Translations under genes and position numbers: made by a program
Notes under the pieces: generated by a model
Told to the model about the DNA's origin: nothing
The model's database searches: none
Seen by the model: only the letters and a program-made list of their open reading frames with translations
DNA from: Marinobacter fonticola
GTDB lineage: Bacteria > Pseudomonadota > Gammaproteobacteria > Pseudomonadales > Oleiphilaceae
Reading direction: 5' to 3'
Length of the DNA stretch: 64,000 bases
NCBI RefSeq assembly: GCF_008122265.1
Contig: NZ_CP043042.1
Coordinates: forward strand, 1,922,001-1,986,000
Part shown: piece by piece, positions 34,594 to 43,700 of the stretch
Position numbering within the stretch: position 1 is the first letter of the stretch
Layout of the letters: each line of letters begins with the position of its first letter

Positions 34594-35127
34594 ATGAGAC
34601 GTAAACACCGGCGCCTGCCGACCAATGCCGAACTGGACATTACCGCCTTTCTGAACCTGATGATTGTGCTGGTGCCTGTTTTGCTTCTAGGCATGGTCTT
34701 TACCCAGATCCGCATGATCGAGCTGGACTTTCCAGGTATGGCCGCGGGTGAAGCGCCCGAAGCAGAGACATTTCGTCTGGAAGTGCTGCTGGTGCCTTCG
34801 GGCATTCGGGTGGCCGATAGTGACCGGGGGCTGATCGACAGTTTTCCTCTGCAAGAGGGAGAGCAGGATTTCGCCGCTTTGAGGGAGACGCTCAAGGCCA
34901 TCAAGGCGCGTATGCCGGAGAAAACAGACCTGGTACTGCGAATCGGTCCGGATGTCGATTATCAAACTCTGGTGACGGCGATGGATACCGTGCGTTCCTA
35001 TCCTGAAGTTGTGGCCGCCAGTGTCGTGCGCGCCGAGCTCTTTCCGGACGTATCCCTTGGGGATGCTCCCGCGGACGTTAAGGTAAGCGTTCTGGAAACC
35101 ACTGGACAAACGGAGGCGACACCGTGA
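34594..35127 (+). CDS. ExbD/TolR-like protein 1, with Asn in place of the essential Asp
   Basis: Start ATG 34594 gives 177 residues (a GTG three codons upstream is possible). The N-terminal basic segment leads to one transmembrane helix and a periplasmic ExbD domain. In ExbD and TolR the helix begins N-x-T-P-F-I-D, and that Asp (Asp25 in E. coli ExbD) carries the proton. The aligned segment here is L-D-I-T-A-F-L-N-L-M, so the position is Asn21, codon AAC; an Asp lies six residues earlier, outside the usual site. The protein may therefore be a non-conducting half of a heterodimer with the second ExbD. Its stop overlaps the second ExbD start (GTGA). Confidence 0.87.
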   Translation: MRRKHRRLPTNAELDITAFLNLMIVLVPVLLLGMVFTQIRMIELDFPGMAAGEAPEAETFRLEVLLVPSGIRVADSDRGLIDSFPLQEGEQDFAALRETLKAIKARMPEKTDLVLRIGPDVDYQTLVTAMDTVRSYPEVVAASVVRAELFPDVSLGDAPADVKVSVLETTGQTEATP

Positions 35128-35636
35128 AAGCATCACGTCGTGCGCGCCGGATGGAGCGGCACTACAGCCGCATGCATCGAGCTGGGGGCCTCAACCTGGT
35201 GTCGCTGATGGATATCTTCACCATTCTGGTGTTCTTTCTGATGGTGAATTCCTCCGATGTGAAGGTGATGCAGCAGTCGACCGATGTCTCGTTGCCCTTG
35301 TCGACGGCGGAAAAACCCAGCAAAGAAACGCTCTTGGTAGAGGTTAGCGGCGAATCCATCCGGGTGCAGGGCCGCGAAGTCGCCCAGTTGTCGGGGGCTG
35401 GGGCCGATGGGCAATCGCCTCACATCCAGGGGCTTCTGGATGAGCTCAATTATCGTAAAGCCAAGCATGCCGGAATCCCGGCAGAAGGACTGGAAGTCAC
35501 AGTGATGGCCGATCAAGGCACCAAGTACCGGGATCTGCGCCGAATCATGCAAACCTGTGTCGACGCCGACTACCGCCGCGTGCGCCTGGCCGTCGAGCAA
35601 CGTTCCGAAACCGCCAGCGAGGCTGCCAATGGGTAG
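35124..35636 (+). CDS. ExbD/TolR-like protein 2
   Basis: The 170-residue protein starts at a GTG overlapping the preceding stop. It has a very basic N-terminus, then L-N-L-V-S-L-M-D-I-F-T-I-L-V-F-F, with Asp30 at the proton-carrying position of ExbD, and a periplasmic domain ending near 155. It thus keeps the residue lost in the first ExbD. Two ExbD genes after one ExbB is a pattern also known for the Myxococcus AglRQS motor. The last codons overlap the TonB-like gene. Confidence 0.9.
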   Translation: MKASRRARRMERHYSRMHRAGGLNLVSLMDIFTILVFFLMVNSSDVKVMQQSTDVSLPLSTAEKPSKETLLVEVSGESIRVQGREVAQLSGAGADGQSPHIQGLLDELNYRKAKHAGIPAEGLEVTVMADQGTKYRDLRRIMQTCVDADYRRVRLAVEQRSETASEAANG

Positions 35637-36606
35637 CCGGTTCGACGATATACGGACTCAGCATAACGCCGAGGGGCCTGACACCTCTCTAGCGCTGCCC
35701 TGGAGCAGAGAGCCGGGCGAGAGTCGGCGCTTTTTGCTTTGTTTGGCGTTGTTCGTGTTGATTTTTTTGCCGCTGGCCGTGTTTATCCCGACCATCGACC
35801 TACCTGAGCCTGAGCGGCAAACGCAGGAGCAAATACCGCCCCAGCTCGCTCGGCTGATCGAGAAGCAGCCGGAACCTGAGCCCGCGCCTGAGCCCGAACC
35901 GATCCCTGAGGTCGATCCCCAGCCTGAACCTGAATCCAGGCCAGAACCGACACCGCAACCTGTCGCCGAACCGGAGTCGCCTGAGCCAGCGCAGCAACAG
36001 AGCGTTCAAGAGGCGCGCGACGTGGCCTCTCGCTCGGGGCTTATGGCTTTGCAGGACGAGTTGTCGTCGATGCAGTCCATGACCGATTCGGAGTCGTCGT
36101 CACGGATGAGTGCGAATGTCGAGGATGACGCTGCCGAACCGTCGGCACAGCGTGAAGATGAGCAGAGCGACGTATTGGCGGGTAGCGACGGCGTGAACGA
36201 CGTGGACGGTCCGCAGGAAGCGGTCGACCTTGCCCAGCACGACGTTAAGGCGGTGGAGGCACCAGAACAGAGAACAACGCCTGAACCGCAAGAAGCCGCT
36301 CAGCCCAAAGGGCCGGGCGAACGCTCGATGGCCAATATCCGCCGTGTATTCGATCAGCAAAAATCGGCACTTTTCTCTCTCTATAACAGAGAGTTAAGAA
36401 GGAATCCTGCCTTGGCGGGTGAAGTTTTGCTGGAGCTTACGATTGAGCCGGACGGGCGAGTCTCCGACTGTAGGATTGTGAGTTCCGAGCTGGAAGCACC
36501 TACCCTGGAGCAGAAGATTGTCGACCGGGTACGCTTGTTTAATTTCGGCGCTGCGGACGTTGAGCAGCGCCAGGTACGGTTCCCGATCGACTTTTTGCCT
36601 TCGTGA
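35629..36606 (+). CDS. TonB-like protein with AgmX/PglI-type C-terminal domain
   Basis: I start at ATG 35629, overlapping the ExbD2 stop by eight bases, giving 325 residues. One transmembrane helix at 34-54 follows a cytoplasmic N-terminus. A Pro-Glu rich spacer (about 70-125) and an acidic middle part span the periplasm. The C-terminal domain (about 235-325) has S-L-Y-N-R-E-L-R-R-N-P, E-L-T-I-x-P-D-G-R-V and C-R-I-V-S-S-E-L. This is the TonB-C-like fold of AgmX/PglI proteins rather than that of siderophore TonB. It should transmit energy from the ExbB/ExbD motor to an outer-membrane or periplasmic target, presumably the TPR proteins of the same operon. Confidence 0.85.
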   Translation: MGSRFDDIRTQHNAEGPDTSLALPWSREPGESRRFLLCLALFVLIFLPLAVFIPTIDLPEPERQTQEQIPPQLARLIEKQPEPEPAPEPEPIPEVDPQPEPESRPEPTPQPVAEPESPEPAQQQSVQEARDVASRSGLMALQDELSSMQSMTDSESSSRMSANVEDDAAEPSAQREDEQSDVLAGSDGVNDVDGPQEAVDLAQHDVKAVEAPEQRTTPEPQEAAQPKGPGERSMANIRRVFDQQKSALFSLYNRELRRNPALAGEVLLELTIEPDGRVSDCRIVSSELEAPTLEQKIVDRVRLFNFGAADVEQRQVRFPIDFLPS

Positions 36607-36617
36607 GCCAAGACGCG

Positions 36618-37100
36618 TTAGCCGCTGGCCGTCTCAATCGTGATCCGTGGCAACTGCGGCTTGGTCAGTGACATCTTTTCGCTAGGCGCGATGACTCTGG
36701 CCTCGCCGGTGACGACTTCCTCATTGCGCTGATTCGTCACCAGGCAGTGGAGGGAGACACGATTCCTCGAACCCTTGCTGGCAACCGTCAATTTGACGGT
36801 GAGGGTGTCATCCAGTTTTACCGGCCGTTTGAAGCTCAGACTTTGCTCAAGGTAGATGGTGCCCGGCCCGGGCATCACCGTGGCGAGCGCCGCTGAAATC
36901 AGCGAACCACTCCACATCCCGTGAGCAATGCGCTCCTTGAACATACTGTTGGCGGCAAAGGCTGGGTCGAGGTGAACAGGATTTACATCCCCTGAAACCG
37001 CCGCGAAAAGCACTAGCTCTTCCTCCGTGAGAGACCGCGTATAACTCGCGGTATCGCCCACTTGCAGGTCGTCGTAAACGATATTTTCCAAAGTTTCCAT
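36618..37100 (-). CDS. MaoC-like (R)-specific enoyl-CoA hydratase
   Basis: The 160-residue hot-dog-fold protein has the hydratase-2 motif, Asp38...His43 in S-G-D-V-N-P-V-H, and the following H-G-M-W-S-G-S-L-I-S. It should hydrate trans-2-enoyl-CoA to (R)-3-hydroxyacyl-CoA, linking beta-oxidation to polyester or other acyl pathways. It converges on the TonB-like gene with 11 bases between stops. No polyhydroxyalkanoate synthase is in the window, so the pathway is open. Confidence 0.85.
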   Translation of the reverse strand: METLENIVYDDLQVGDTASYTRSLTEEELVLFAAVSGDVNPVHLDPAFAANSMFKERIAHGMWSGSLISAALATVMPGPGTIYLEQSLSFKRPVKLDDTLTVKLTVASKGSRNRVSLHCLVTNQRNEEVVTGEARVIAPSEKMSLTKPQLPRITIETASG

Positions 37101-37147
37101 GTGCCTCTTACTCCGATAGTGCTCGACGTTCCGTAATTAAACGATAC

Positions 37148-37240
37148 AGCTTCTGAAGGCTTTGGCTCTGCGTTGCTGCTCTTTGACATGGAACCACCAT
37201 GCCTGCAGACCAGCGCCTTGCGACAAAGCCTTCAGAAGCT
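37148..37240. repeat. Intergenic element bounded by perfect 17-bp inverted repeats
   Basis: AGCTTCTGAAGGCTTTG at 37148-37164 is matched exactly, inverted, at 37224-37240, with a 59-base centre. The 93-base element lies between the MaoC-like and hydrolase genes and can form a long hairpin. It resembles a small MITE or a REP-type repeat. No target-site duplication is evident. Confidence 0.75.
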
Positions 37241-37273
37241 CGCAGTAAGTCAGCGAATTGACCAGATAATGCA

Positions 37274-38233
37274 TTAGTGCCGGTCGATCCAGTCTAGCAA
37301 CGCCTGTTCTGCCTCTTCGCGCCGGCGCTCGTTGAACGGCTCGTGACGCATCCCCTGAAAAACGATACAAGTCACGTCGCGATGGCCGGATTGACGATAG
37401 GCCTGTGCCAGTCGTTGCGTACCGCGACCGAACTCGCCAACCGGATCGTCGGCCCCGCTAACGATCAGAATGGGGAGATTTGCCGGTATGCGTTGGAGTG
37501 CATTGCGCCGTCGCAAGCTGGCGAGGCCGCTCCCAAAGTCTGACCAGAGCTGGTTGGTGCAGTCGAATCCGCAGTATGGATCATTAATGTAGTCGTCAAC
37601 AGTTGCCGGGTCATGACTGAGCCAGTCAAATTCGGTACGAGGTGATTTGACGCTTTTGCTGAATGCCCCGAACGTCAGTTTGCGAATGACTGAGCTGCGG
37701 GTGTTTGCACCCTGTACCCGTCGAACGATCTTCAAAAGCGTTCGGAGTAGCCCAAGACGGACGCGTCTGTCGCGATTGGAGCCGGATAGAATCAGTCCTG
37801 CCGGCAATGAGCCCGCCGGGCCGCGCATCAAGTAGCTCTGCACGATAAAGGAACCCATGCTGTGTCCGAGCAGGTAGCAGGGTAGTGTCGGCCAAGTACC
37901 ATGAACCCAATGCTGAACCACGCCAACATCGCCGGCCACCTTGTCCCAGCCGTTTTCGTTGGCGTAGTGGCCAAGCGATTCTTCCGGTGTGTGCGGGCCA
38001 TGGCCCCGGTGATCGTGCGCTACGACTAGCAGGCGGTACCGGCTCAGCCGGCCGGCCAGAGGGGCGTAGCGCTGCGCGTGCTCGGCCATGCCGTGGCAGA
38101 TATGTACGATGCCTTCGGGTTCGCCTTCGGGCCGCCAAATATAGACGGGTATTGCGTGTTCGTCCGGGCCGTCGAGCCAGACCTGCTCGACGGCGTTCAG
38201 GGCTGCGTCGGCTCGGGTCTCTTGTGGGCTCAT
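37274..38233 (-). CDS. Alpha/beta hydrolase (serine aminopeptidase S33 / monoacylglycerol lipase-like)
   Basis: I start at ATG 38233, with AGGA ten bases upstream; a TTG at 38275 would add 14 residues but lies inside a tandem repeat. The 319-residue protein has the oxyanion region H-I-C-H-G-M-A-E-H, a D-H-R-G-H-G block, nucleophile Ser125 in G-H-S-M-G, an acid in G-A-D-D-P-V-G and a His in G-M-R-H-E. These mark the lysophospholipase/monoacylglycerol lipase group. No signal peptide is present, so intracellular lipid ester hydrolysis is likely. Confidence 0.85.
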   Translation of the reverse strand: MSPQETRADAALNAVEQVWLDGPDEHAIPVYIWRPEGEPEGIVHICHGMAEHAQRYAPLAGRLSRYRLLVVAHDHRGHGPHTPEESLGHYANENGWDKVAGDVGVVQHWVHGTWPTLPCYLLGHSMGSFIVQSYLMRGPAGSLPAGLILSGSNRDRRVRLGLLRTLLKIVRRVQGANTRSSVIRKLTFGAFSKSVKSPRTEFDWLSHDPATVDDYINDPYCGFDCTNQLWSDFGSGLASLRRRNALQRIPANLPILIVSGADDPVGEFGRGTQRLAQAYRQSGHRDVTCIVFQGMRHEPFNERRREEAEQALLDWIDRH

Positions 38234-38896
38234 CTGTTCTGCATCCTGTTCACGAAGGCTATCGGTCTGGAACAATCAACTTTCAATCAACTGCCAATCA
38301 ACTCTCAATCAACTGCCAATCAACGCTGACGACGGTCGTCGAAGAGCTTTTCAGATTGGGGCTGAGCGCATTTAGTGTACATTCAAGCGATACGAAAAGG
38401 GCACAAAAAACTGTGACCAGTGTCTCGTTATAGGCTCAATAGATGTCTCGTTTCGAATTGCGCGCCGGGCGTTTCGACCAGCTACCTCATCCGATTGAAA
38501 ACTGGTATTCTCACGTCACTTTTGCGGGTTAATTGTGCTGTCAAACCCGAGTGTTTTCGGACAAAGCATGATTTTTTGGGCAAAACATCGTGTTTTCGGA
38601 GACGCTATACAGCGTGGGATGAAAAGCCGGGCTTGACTGTAGGGGATTGCAGTAGGCAACGCCCAAGCTCTTGGGTGGGCACAAGGTATTAGGTTGGCAC
38701 AGACAATCAAGGGGCATTGACTACAAGAGTGACTGACAATAAGAGTTGATAAAAACCTAAAGGCTAATAAAGTCGATTAGGTTAAAAAGCCGATGGTCAG
38801 CAACGCTTAATAGTCGATAATTCCTTGAATGCTTAAAACAGACAGTCACGACAAAACAATCATTACAAGCATAAATGCAATACAGGAGATGGTGTG
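38234..38896. other. Long intergenic region between the hydrolase and fadD
   Basis: About 660 bases without a supported gene; the longest open frame (38420-38692) has no protein-like character. The part next to the hydrolase contains five 11-bp tandem repeats. The rest is AT-rich and should hold divergent promoters for the hydrolase and fadD. I looked for a sigma-54 pair and for PsrA-type palindromes and found neither. Confidence 0.5.
38273..38325. repeat. Five tandem 11-bp repeats upstream of the hydrolase gene
   Basis: CAATCAACT plus two variable bases begins at 38273, 38284, 38295, 38306 and 38317. On the minus strand this reads as successive AGTTGATTG blocks. The period is close to one helical turn, so a regulator could bind the copies on one face. 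The fifth copy is incomplete. Confidence 0.9.
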
Positions 38897-40573
38897 ATGG
38901 ATTTGGAGCAGTTTTATCAGGATAAATATCCGCCCGGGATGAACAGCCAGATCGACCTGAACAAGTACAGCAGCATGCTGGACGTCTTCGACACGGCTGT
39001 GAAGAAGTTTGCCGATCGTCCGGCATTCAGTGCTATTGGCGTCACGCTGACGTATCACGATCTGGATGTGCAGAGCCGCAACTTCGCTGCCTGGCTGCAA
39101 ACAAAGACCAATCTAAAACCGGGTGACCGGATCGCCATCCAGATGCCCAACGTGACCCAGTATCCGGTTATCGTCTTCGGAGCTATGCGCGCCGGTCTCA
39201 TCGTCGTCAATACCAATCCGCTCTACACCCAGCGGGAGATGGAGCACCAGTTCAACGATTCCGGCGCCAAGGCGCTTGTCGTGTTGGCCAATATGGCGGC
39301 CAACGCCGAGAAAGTACTGCCGCATACGGGCATTGAGCACGTCATCGTGACTGAACTCGCCGACATGCATAAACCGCTCAAGCGCAAGCTCATGAACGCG
39401 GCGGTCAAGCACCTTAAAAAGATGGTGCCGGACTTCAACCTGCCCAACGCCCATAGCCTGCCTAAGGTTCTGGCAACCGGGAGCAAATGCAAGTTCACGC
39501 CGGTTCAGGTCAAGAAGGACGACATTGCTGTCTTGCAGTACACCGGTGGCACAACCGGCGTGGCTAAAGGTGCCATGCTGACCCAGGGCAACCTGGTGGC
39601 GAACCTGCTGCAGACCCGCCCAATGATGGAAGACAACGTGGAAGAGGGTAAGGAGGTGGTCATCGCGCCGTTACCGCTTTACCACATCTATTCCTTCACG
39701 TTGAACTGCGGCATCATGCTTGAAGCCGGCGCGCATAGCGTGCTGATTCCCAACCCGCGTGACATTCCGGGCTTCGTCAAAGAGCTGAAGAACTATCGCT
39801 TTACGTCGTTCCTGGGCCTGAATACGTTGTTCGTCGCTCTGTGCAACAACGATGACTTCCGCAATCTGGATTTCAGCACCCTGAAAATGACGTCTTCGGG
39901 CGGCATGGCGTTGACCAGCGCGACGGCCAAGTTGTGGAAGCAAGTGACTGGCTGCGAGATTACAGAGGGGTACGGCATGACCGAAACCTCGCCAGTGGTT
40001 TCCTTCAACCCGCCCAGCGCGATCCAGCTCGGCACGATTGGCCTGCCAATTTGCGACACGCTGATCAAGACCGTCGACGACGAAGGCAACGATACGCCGA
40101 TCGGCGAACCGGGTGAGTTGTGCGTCAAGGGGCCTCAGGTCATGAAGGGGTACTGGCAGCGTCCGGAAGAAACCAAAAAGGCGTTTACCGACGATGGTTT
40201 CTATTGCAGCGGCGATATCGCGGTGATTCAGGAAGACGGCTATATTCGCATCGTCGACCGCAAGAAGGACATGATCATCGTCTCTGGCTTCAATGTGTTC
40301 CCCAACGAGATTGAAGACGTGGTGTCCGGCCACCCTCAGGTGATCGAGTGTGCTGCCGTCGGTGTGCAGGACGAAAAGAGCGGTGAGGCGGTTAAGGTAT
40401 TCCTGGTGAGCAAATCACCAGAGCTCAAAGAGTCCGAGCTGAAGGAATTTTGCCGCGAGCGCCTGACCGCGTACAAGGTGCCCAAATTCTTCGAGTTCCG
40501 TGACGAGCTGCCGAAGACCAACGTGGGCAAGATCCTGCGCCGCGAACTGCGGGACGAGGAACCCAAGAAGTAA
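38897..40573 (+). CDS. fadD: Long-chain fatty acid-CoA ligase FadD
   Basis: The 558-residue enzyme activates fatty acids to acyl-CoA through an acyl-adenylate. ATG 38897 is preferred, with AGGAG at 38883-38887; a GTG codon one position earlier is unlikely. The AMP-binding motif Y-T-G-G-T-T-G-V-A-K-G is near residue 215. The G-Y-G-M-T-E-T-S-P block, the D-R-K-K-D-M-I-I-V-S-G-F hinge and Lys in G-K-I-L-R-R-E are all present. It stands alone, followed by a strong terminator. Confidence 0.94.
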   Translation: MDLEQFYQDKYPPGMNSQIDLNKYSSMLDVFDTAVKKFADRPAFSAIGVTLTYHDLDVQSRNFAAWLQTKTNLKPGDRIAIQMPNVTQYPVIVFGAMRAGLIVVNTNPLYTQREMEHQFNDSGAKALVVLANMAANAEKVLPHTGIEHVIVTELADMHKPLKRKLMNAAVKHLKKMVPDFNLPNAHSLPKVLATGSKCKFTPVQVKKDDIAVLQYTGGTTGVAKGAMLTQGNLVANLLQTRPMMEDNVEEGKEVVIAPLPLYHIYSFTLNCGIMLEAGAHSVLIPNPRDIPGFVKELKNYRFTSFLGLNTLFVALCNNDDFRNLDFSTLKMTSSGGMALTSATAKLWKQVTGCEITEGYGMTETSPVVSFNPPSAIQLGTIGLPICDTLIKTVDDEGNDTPIGEPGELCVKGPQVMKGYWQRPEETKKAFTDDGFYCSGDIAVIQEDGYIRIVDRKKDMIIVSGFNVFPNEIEDVVSGHPQVIECAAVGVQDEKSGEAVKVFLVSKSPELKESELKEFCRERLTAYKVPKFFEFRDELPKTNVGKILRRELRDEEPKK

Positions 40574-40593
40574 GCCAGTAATGGCGTTTCCCT

Positions 40594-40634
40594 AAAACCC
40601 TGCCCCGGTCGTTGGCCGGCGGCAGGGTTTTTTG
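40594..40634 (+). terminator. Rho-independent terminator of fadD
   Basis: AAAACCCTGCC (40594-40604) pairs with GGCAGGGTTTT (40621-40631) and runs into a continuous T tract. The loop is GC-rich. Confidence 0.9.
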
Positions 40635-40789
40635 TTGCTGTCGCCGGTGTTAACGCTCTCTGGCCGGGCAGCGCACGAATGTCGCTCAATACCATGTCGC
40701 TCAATACAGGGAAACGTCTGTCCCGAATCTCTGTTATCGTTACCGTTTAAGTCGATATAAACCCGTCTACGAGCAACTACACCCGATTG

Positions 40790-43700
40790 ATGAGTCATTC
40801 CAACCCTTCCGTCGCGCATCATCCAGCACCGGGCAGTGCCGAGCTCAGTGCGCGTTTTAATCAGATTCCCCAGCGCCACGTCGCTCGCATCAAGAAGCTG
40901 TTGGCCCGCTGCAAAGGTAAGCCGGATGCCCGGGATTCCGAAAAAATAGCCCGCTGGCTGGAGGAGGGCGATGCGGAATACGAGCGCCGCGTTCGCCTTC
41001 GGCCGGACATCCATTATCCGGATGGATTACCGGTTTCCGAGCGTGTGGCGGATATCCGCGAGGCGATCGACAATCACCAAGTCGTGATCGTGGCGGGGGA
41101 GACCGGTTCAGGCAAGACGACCCAGATTCCCAAGATTTGCCTGGAAGCCGGTCGCGGTACGCGCGGACTTATCGGCCATACTCAGCCCCGGCGAATTGCA
41201 GCGCGCAGCGTATCTTCACGCATCGCCGAGGAAATCGGCGAACCCGTGGGTGGCCGTATTGGTTACCAGGTCCGCTTTACGGATGTCACTTCGGATGATT
41301 CGCTGGTCAAAGTGATGACCGACGGCATCTTGTTAGCCGAGGTCCAGAACGATCGCTTCCTTGACCGCTACGATACGCTGATCATCGATGAGGCTCACGA
41401 GCGTAGCCTCAATATCGATTTCCTTTTGGGTTACTTGCGCAACCTGCTGGCCAAGCGCCCGGACCTGAAAATCATCATCACCTCGGCGACGATTGAAGTG
41501 GATCGCTTTAGCGCCTTCTTCAGCGACGCGCCGGTTATTGAGGTCTCCGGTCGAACCTATCCGGTAGAAGTGCGGTACCGCCCGCTGGTCAGTGGCGAAG
41601 ACGATAAGGACCAGGGCTGGACAGATGGCGTTGTGGAGGCGCTGGAGGAAATCGAGACGCACGAGCGCGACAACGGTCATCGTCCTGGCGACGTGCTGGT
41701 ATTCCTCCCTGGCGAACGTGAAATTCGCGAGATGAGCAAATCGCTGCGCCACGCCGAGCTGCGTCATACCGAAGTACTGCCGTTGTACTCACGCTTGAGC
41801 AGCCGCGAGCAAAACCGAATCTTTCAGTCCCATGGCGGACGGCGCATCGTGTTGTCCACCAACGTGGCGGAAACCTCGCTGACCGTCCCCGGGATCCGCT
41901 ACGTCATCGATACCGGGGTGGCCCGGATCAGTCGCTACAGCGTGCGTTCGAAGATCCAGCGTCTTCCGGTCGAACCCATCTCCCAGGCCAGTGCCAACCA
42001 GCGCAAAGGGCGCTGCGGCCGCGTTGCGCCAGGGATCTGTTTTCGGCTGTACGACGAAGCGGACTTTTTGAGTCGTTCGGAATACACCGACCCTGAGATC
42101 CTGCGAACCAACCTGGCCTCGGTTATTTTGCAGATGGCCATGTCCGGTTTGGGCGATATCCGCGCTTTCCCGTTTCTGGAGGCGCCGGATAACCGGCTGG
42201 TTAACGACGGCTATAAGCTGCTTGAGGAATTGGGAGCGGTTTCCCACAAGCGCCAGCTAACCAAGCTGGGACGCACGATGGCGCGCCTGCCGGTGGATCC
42301 GCGTTTAGCGCGAATGCTGGTGGCCGGTGCGGAAGAGGGCAGTCTGGCAGAAATCCTGATCGTGATTGCGGGCCTCAGCGTGCAGGATCCCCGCGAACGG
42401 CCACAGGAAAAACAGCAGCAGGCGGATCAAGCTCATGCGCCCTTCAACGACAAAGAATCAGACTTCGCCACGCTGCTCAACATCTGGAATTTCTACGAAG
42501 AACAGCGCCAGGCCCTGTCCCAGAACCAGTTGCGCAGGCTGTGTCAGAAGAGCTTTCTTTCCTACATGCGCATGCGCGAGTGGCGCGATGTTCACCGCCA
42601 ATTGATGCAACTTTGCCGCGAGCAAAAGCTTGGCGCCAATCAGAAGAAGGCGTCTTACGATGCTTTCCATAAGGCTGTCCTGGCGGGGTTGCTCGGGCAA
42701 GTCGCTATTAAATACGAAAAGCGCGAGTATCTGGCGACGCGCAATCGTAAGGTCATGCTTTTCCCGGGATCCAAAGTCGCAAAAAGTCCGCCCAAATGGA
42801 TCGTCGCAGCGGAGATCGTAGAGACGAGCCGCGTATTTGCGCGAATGATCGCTCGCATCGAGCCTGAGTGGGTGGAACCGTTAGCCTCCCATGTGGTCAA
42901 GCGGCACTATTTCGAACCCCACTGGGAGCGCAAACGCGCCCAGGTGGTGGGTTACGAGAAGGTGAGCCTTTACGGTCTCGATGTGGTGCCCAAACGACGT
43001 ATTGGCTACGCCAAGGTTGACCCCGGTGAAGCGCGACAACTCTTTATCCGGCGCGCACTGGTGGAAGGGGATTACGATACCCATGCGCCTTTCATTCAGC
43101 GCAATCAGGCGCTGTTGGAAAGCGTCGAGGATATGGAGCGCAAATCCCGCCGTCGCGATCTACTGGTGGACGAGGAAACGCTGGTTGCTTTCTACGACGA
43201 GCGGCTGCCGGAATCGGTGGTCAGCGGGCAGCACTTCGAGACCTGGTGGAAGGGGCTTTCTGCGGAGCAGCTGAATGCCCTGGATCTCACCGAGGAGGAT
43301 ATTCTTCAGCGCGCGCCCGATGCCCAGATCGGGATGGCCTATCCAGACGAGCTGGAGTGGGAAGGCGCGCGTTACCCGCTAAGCTATGAGTTCGAGCCGA
43401 CCCGGGCGGACGATGGGGTCACCTTGCACGTGCCGCTTATGGCGCTCAAACAAGTGCCATCGCATCGGGTCGATTGGCTGGTGCCGGGGCTGTTGCGGGA
43501 AAAGTGCATTCATCTGATCAAGGGTTTGCCCAAAGCTATTCGGCGCAATTTCGTGCCTGTGCCCGATTTTGTCGATGCGGCCCTGGCCAATATGGCGCCC
43601 TCCAATGAACCGCTGACCGTCAAGCTGGCCGATGAGTTACGCCGCATGACCGGTGTGCGTATCGAGCCGGAAGCTTGGCCTCAGGATGAATTGCCGACCC

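Noticed and set aside
33930..36606. Siderophore-type ExbB-ExbD-TonB or Tol-Pal system
   Set aside because: No receptor, TolA, TolB or Pal gene; two ExbD genes and an AgmX-type C-terminus point to a different machine.
37137..37370. 77-codon minus-strand ORF after the hydrolase gene
   Set aside because: It is built from the inverted-repeat element and the 3-prime end of the hydrolase gene in another frame.
38273..38325. CRISPR array
   Set aside because: The repeats are 11 bp, strictly adjacent without spacers, and no cas gene is present.
38420..38692. 90-codon ORF in the fadD upstream region
   Set aside because: No ribosome site and many Cys/Arg residues in no recognisable pattern.
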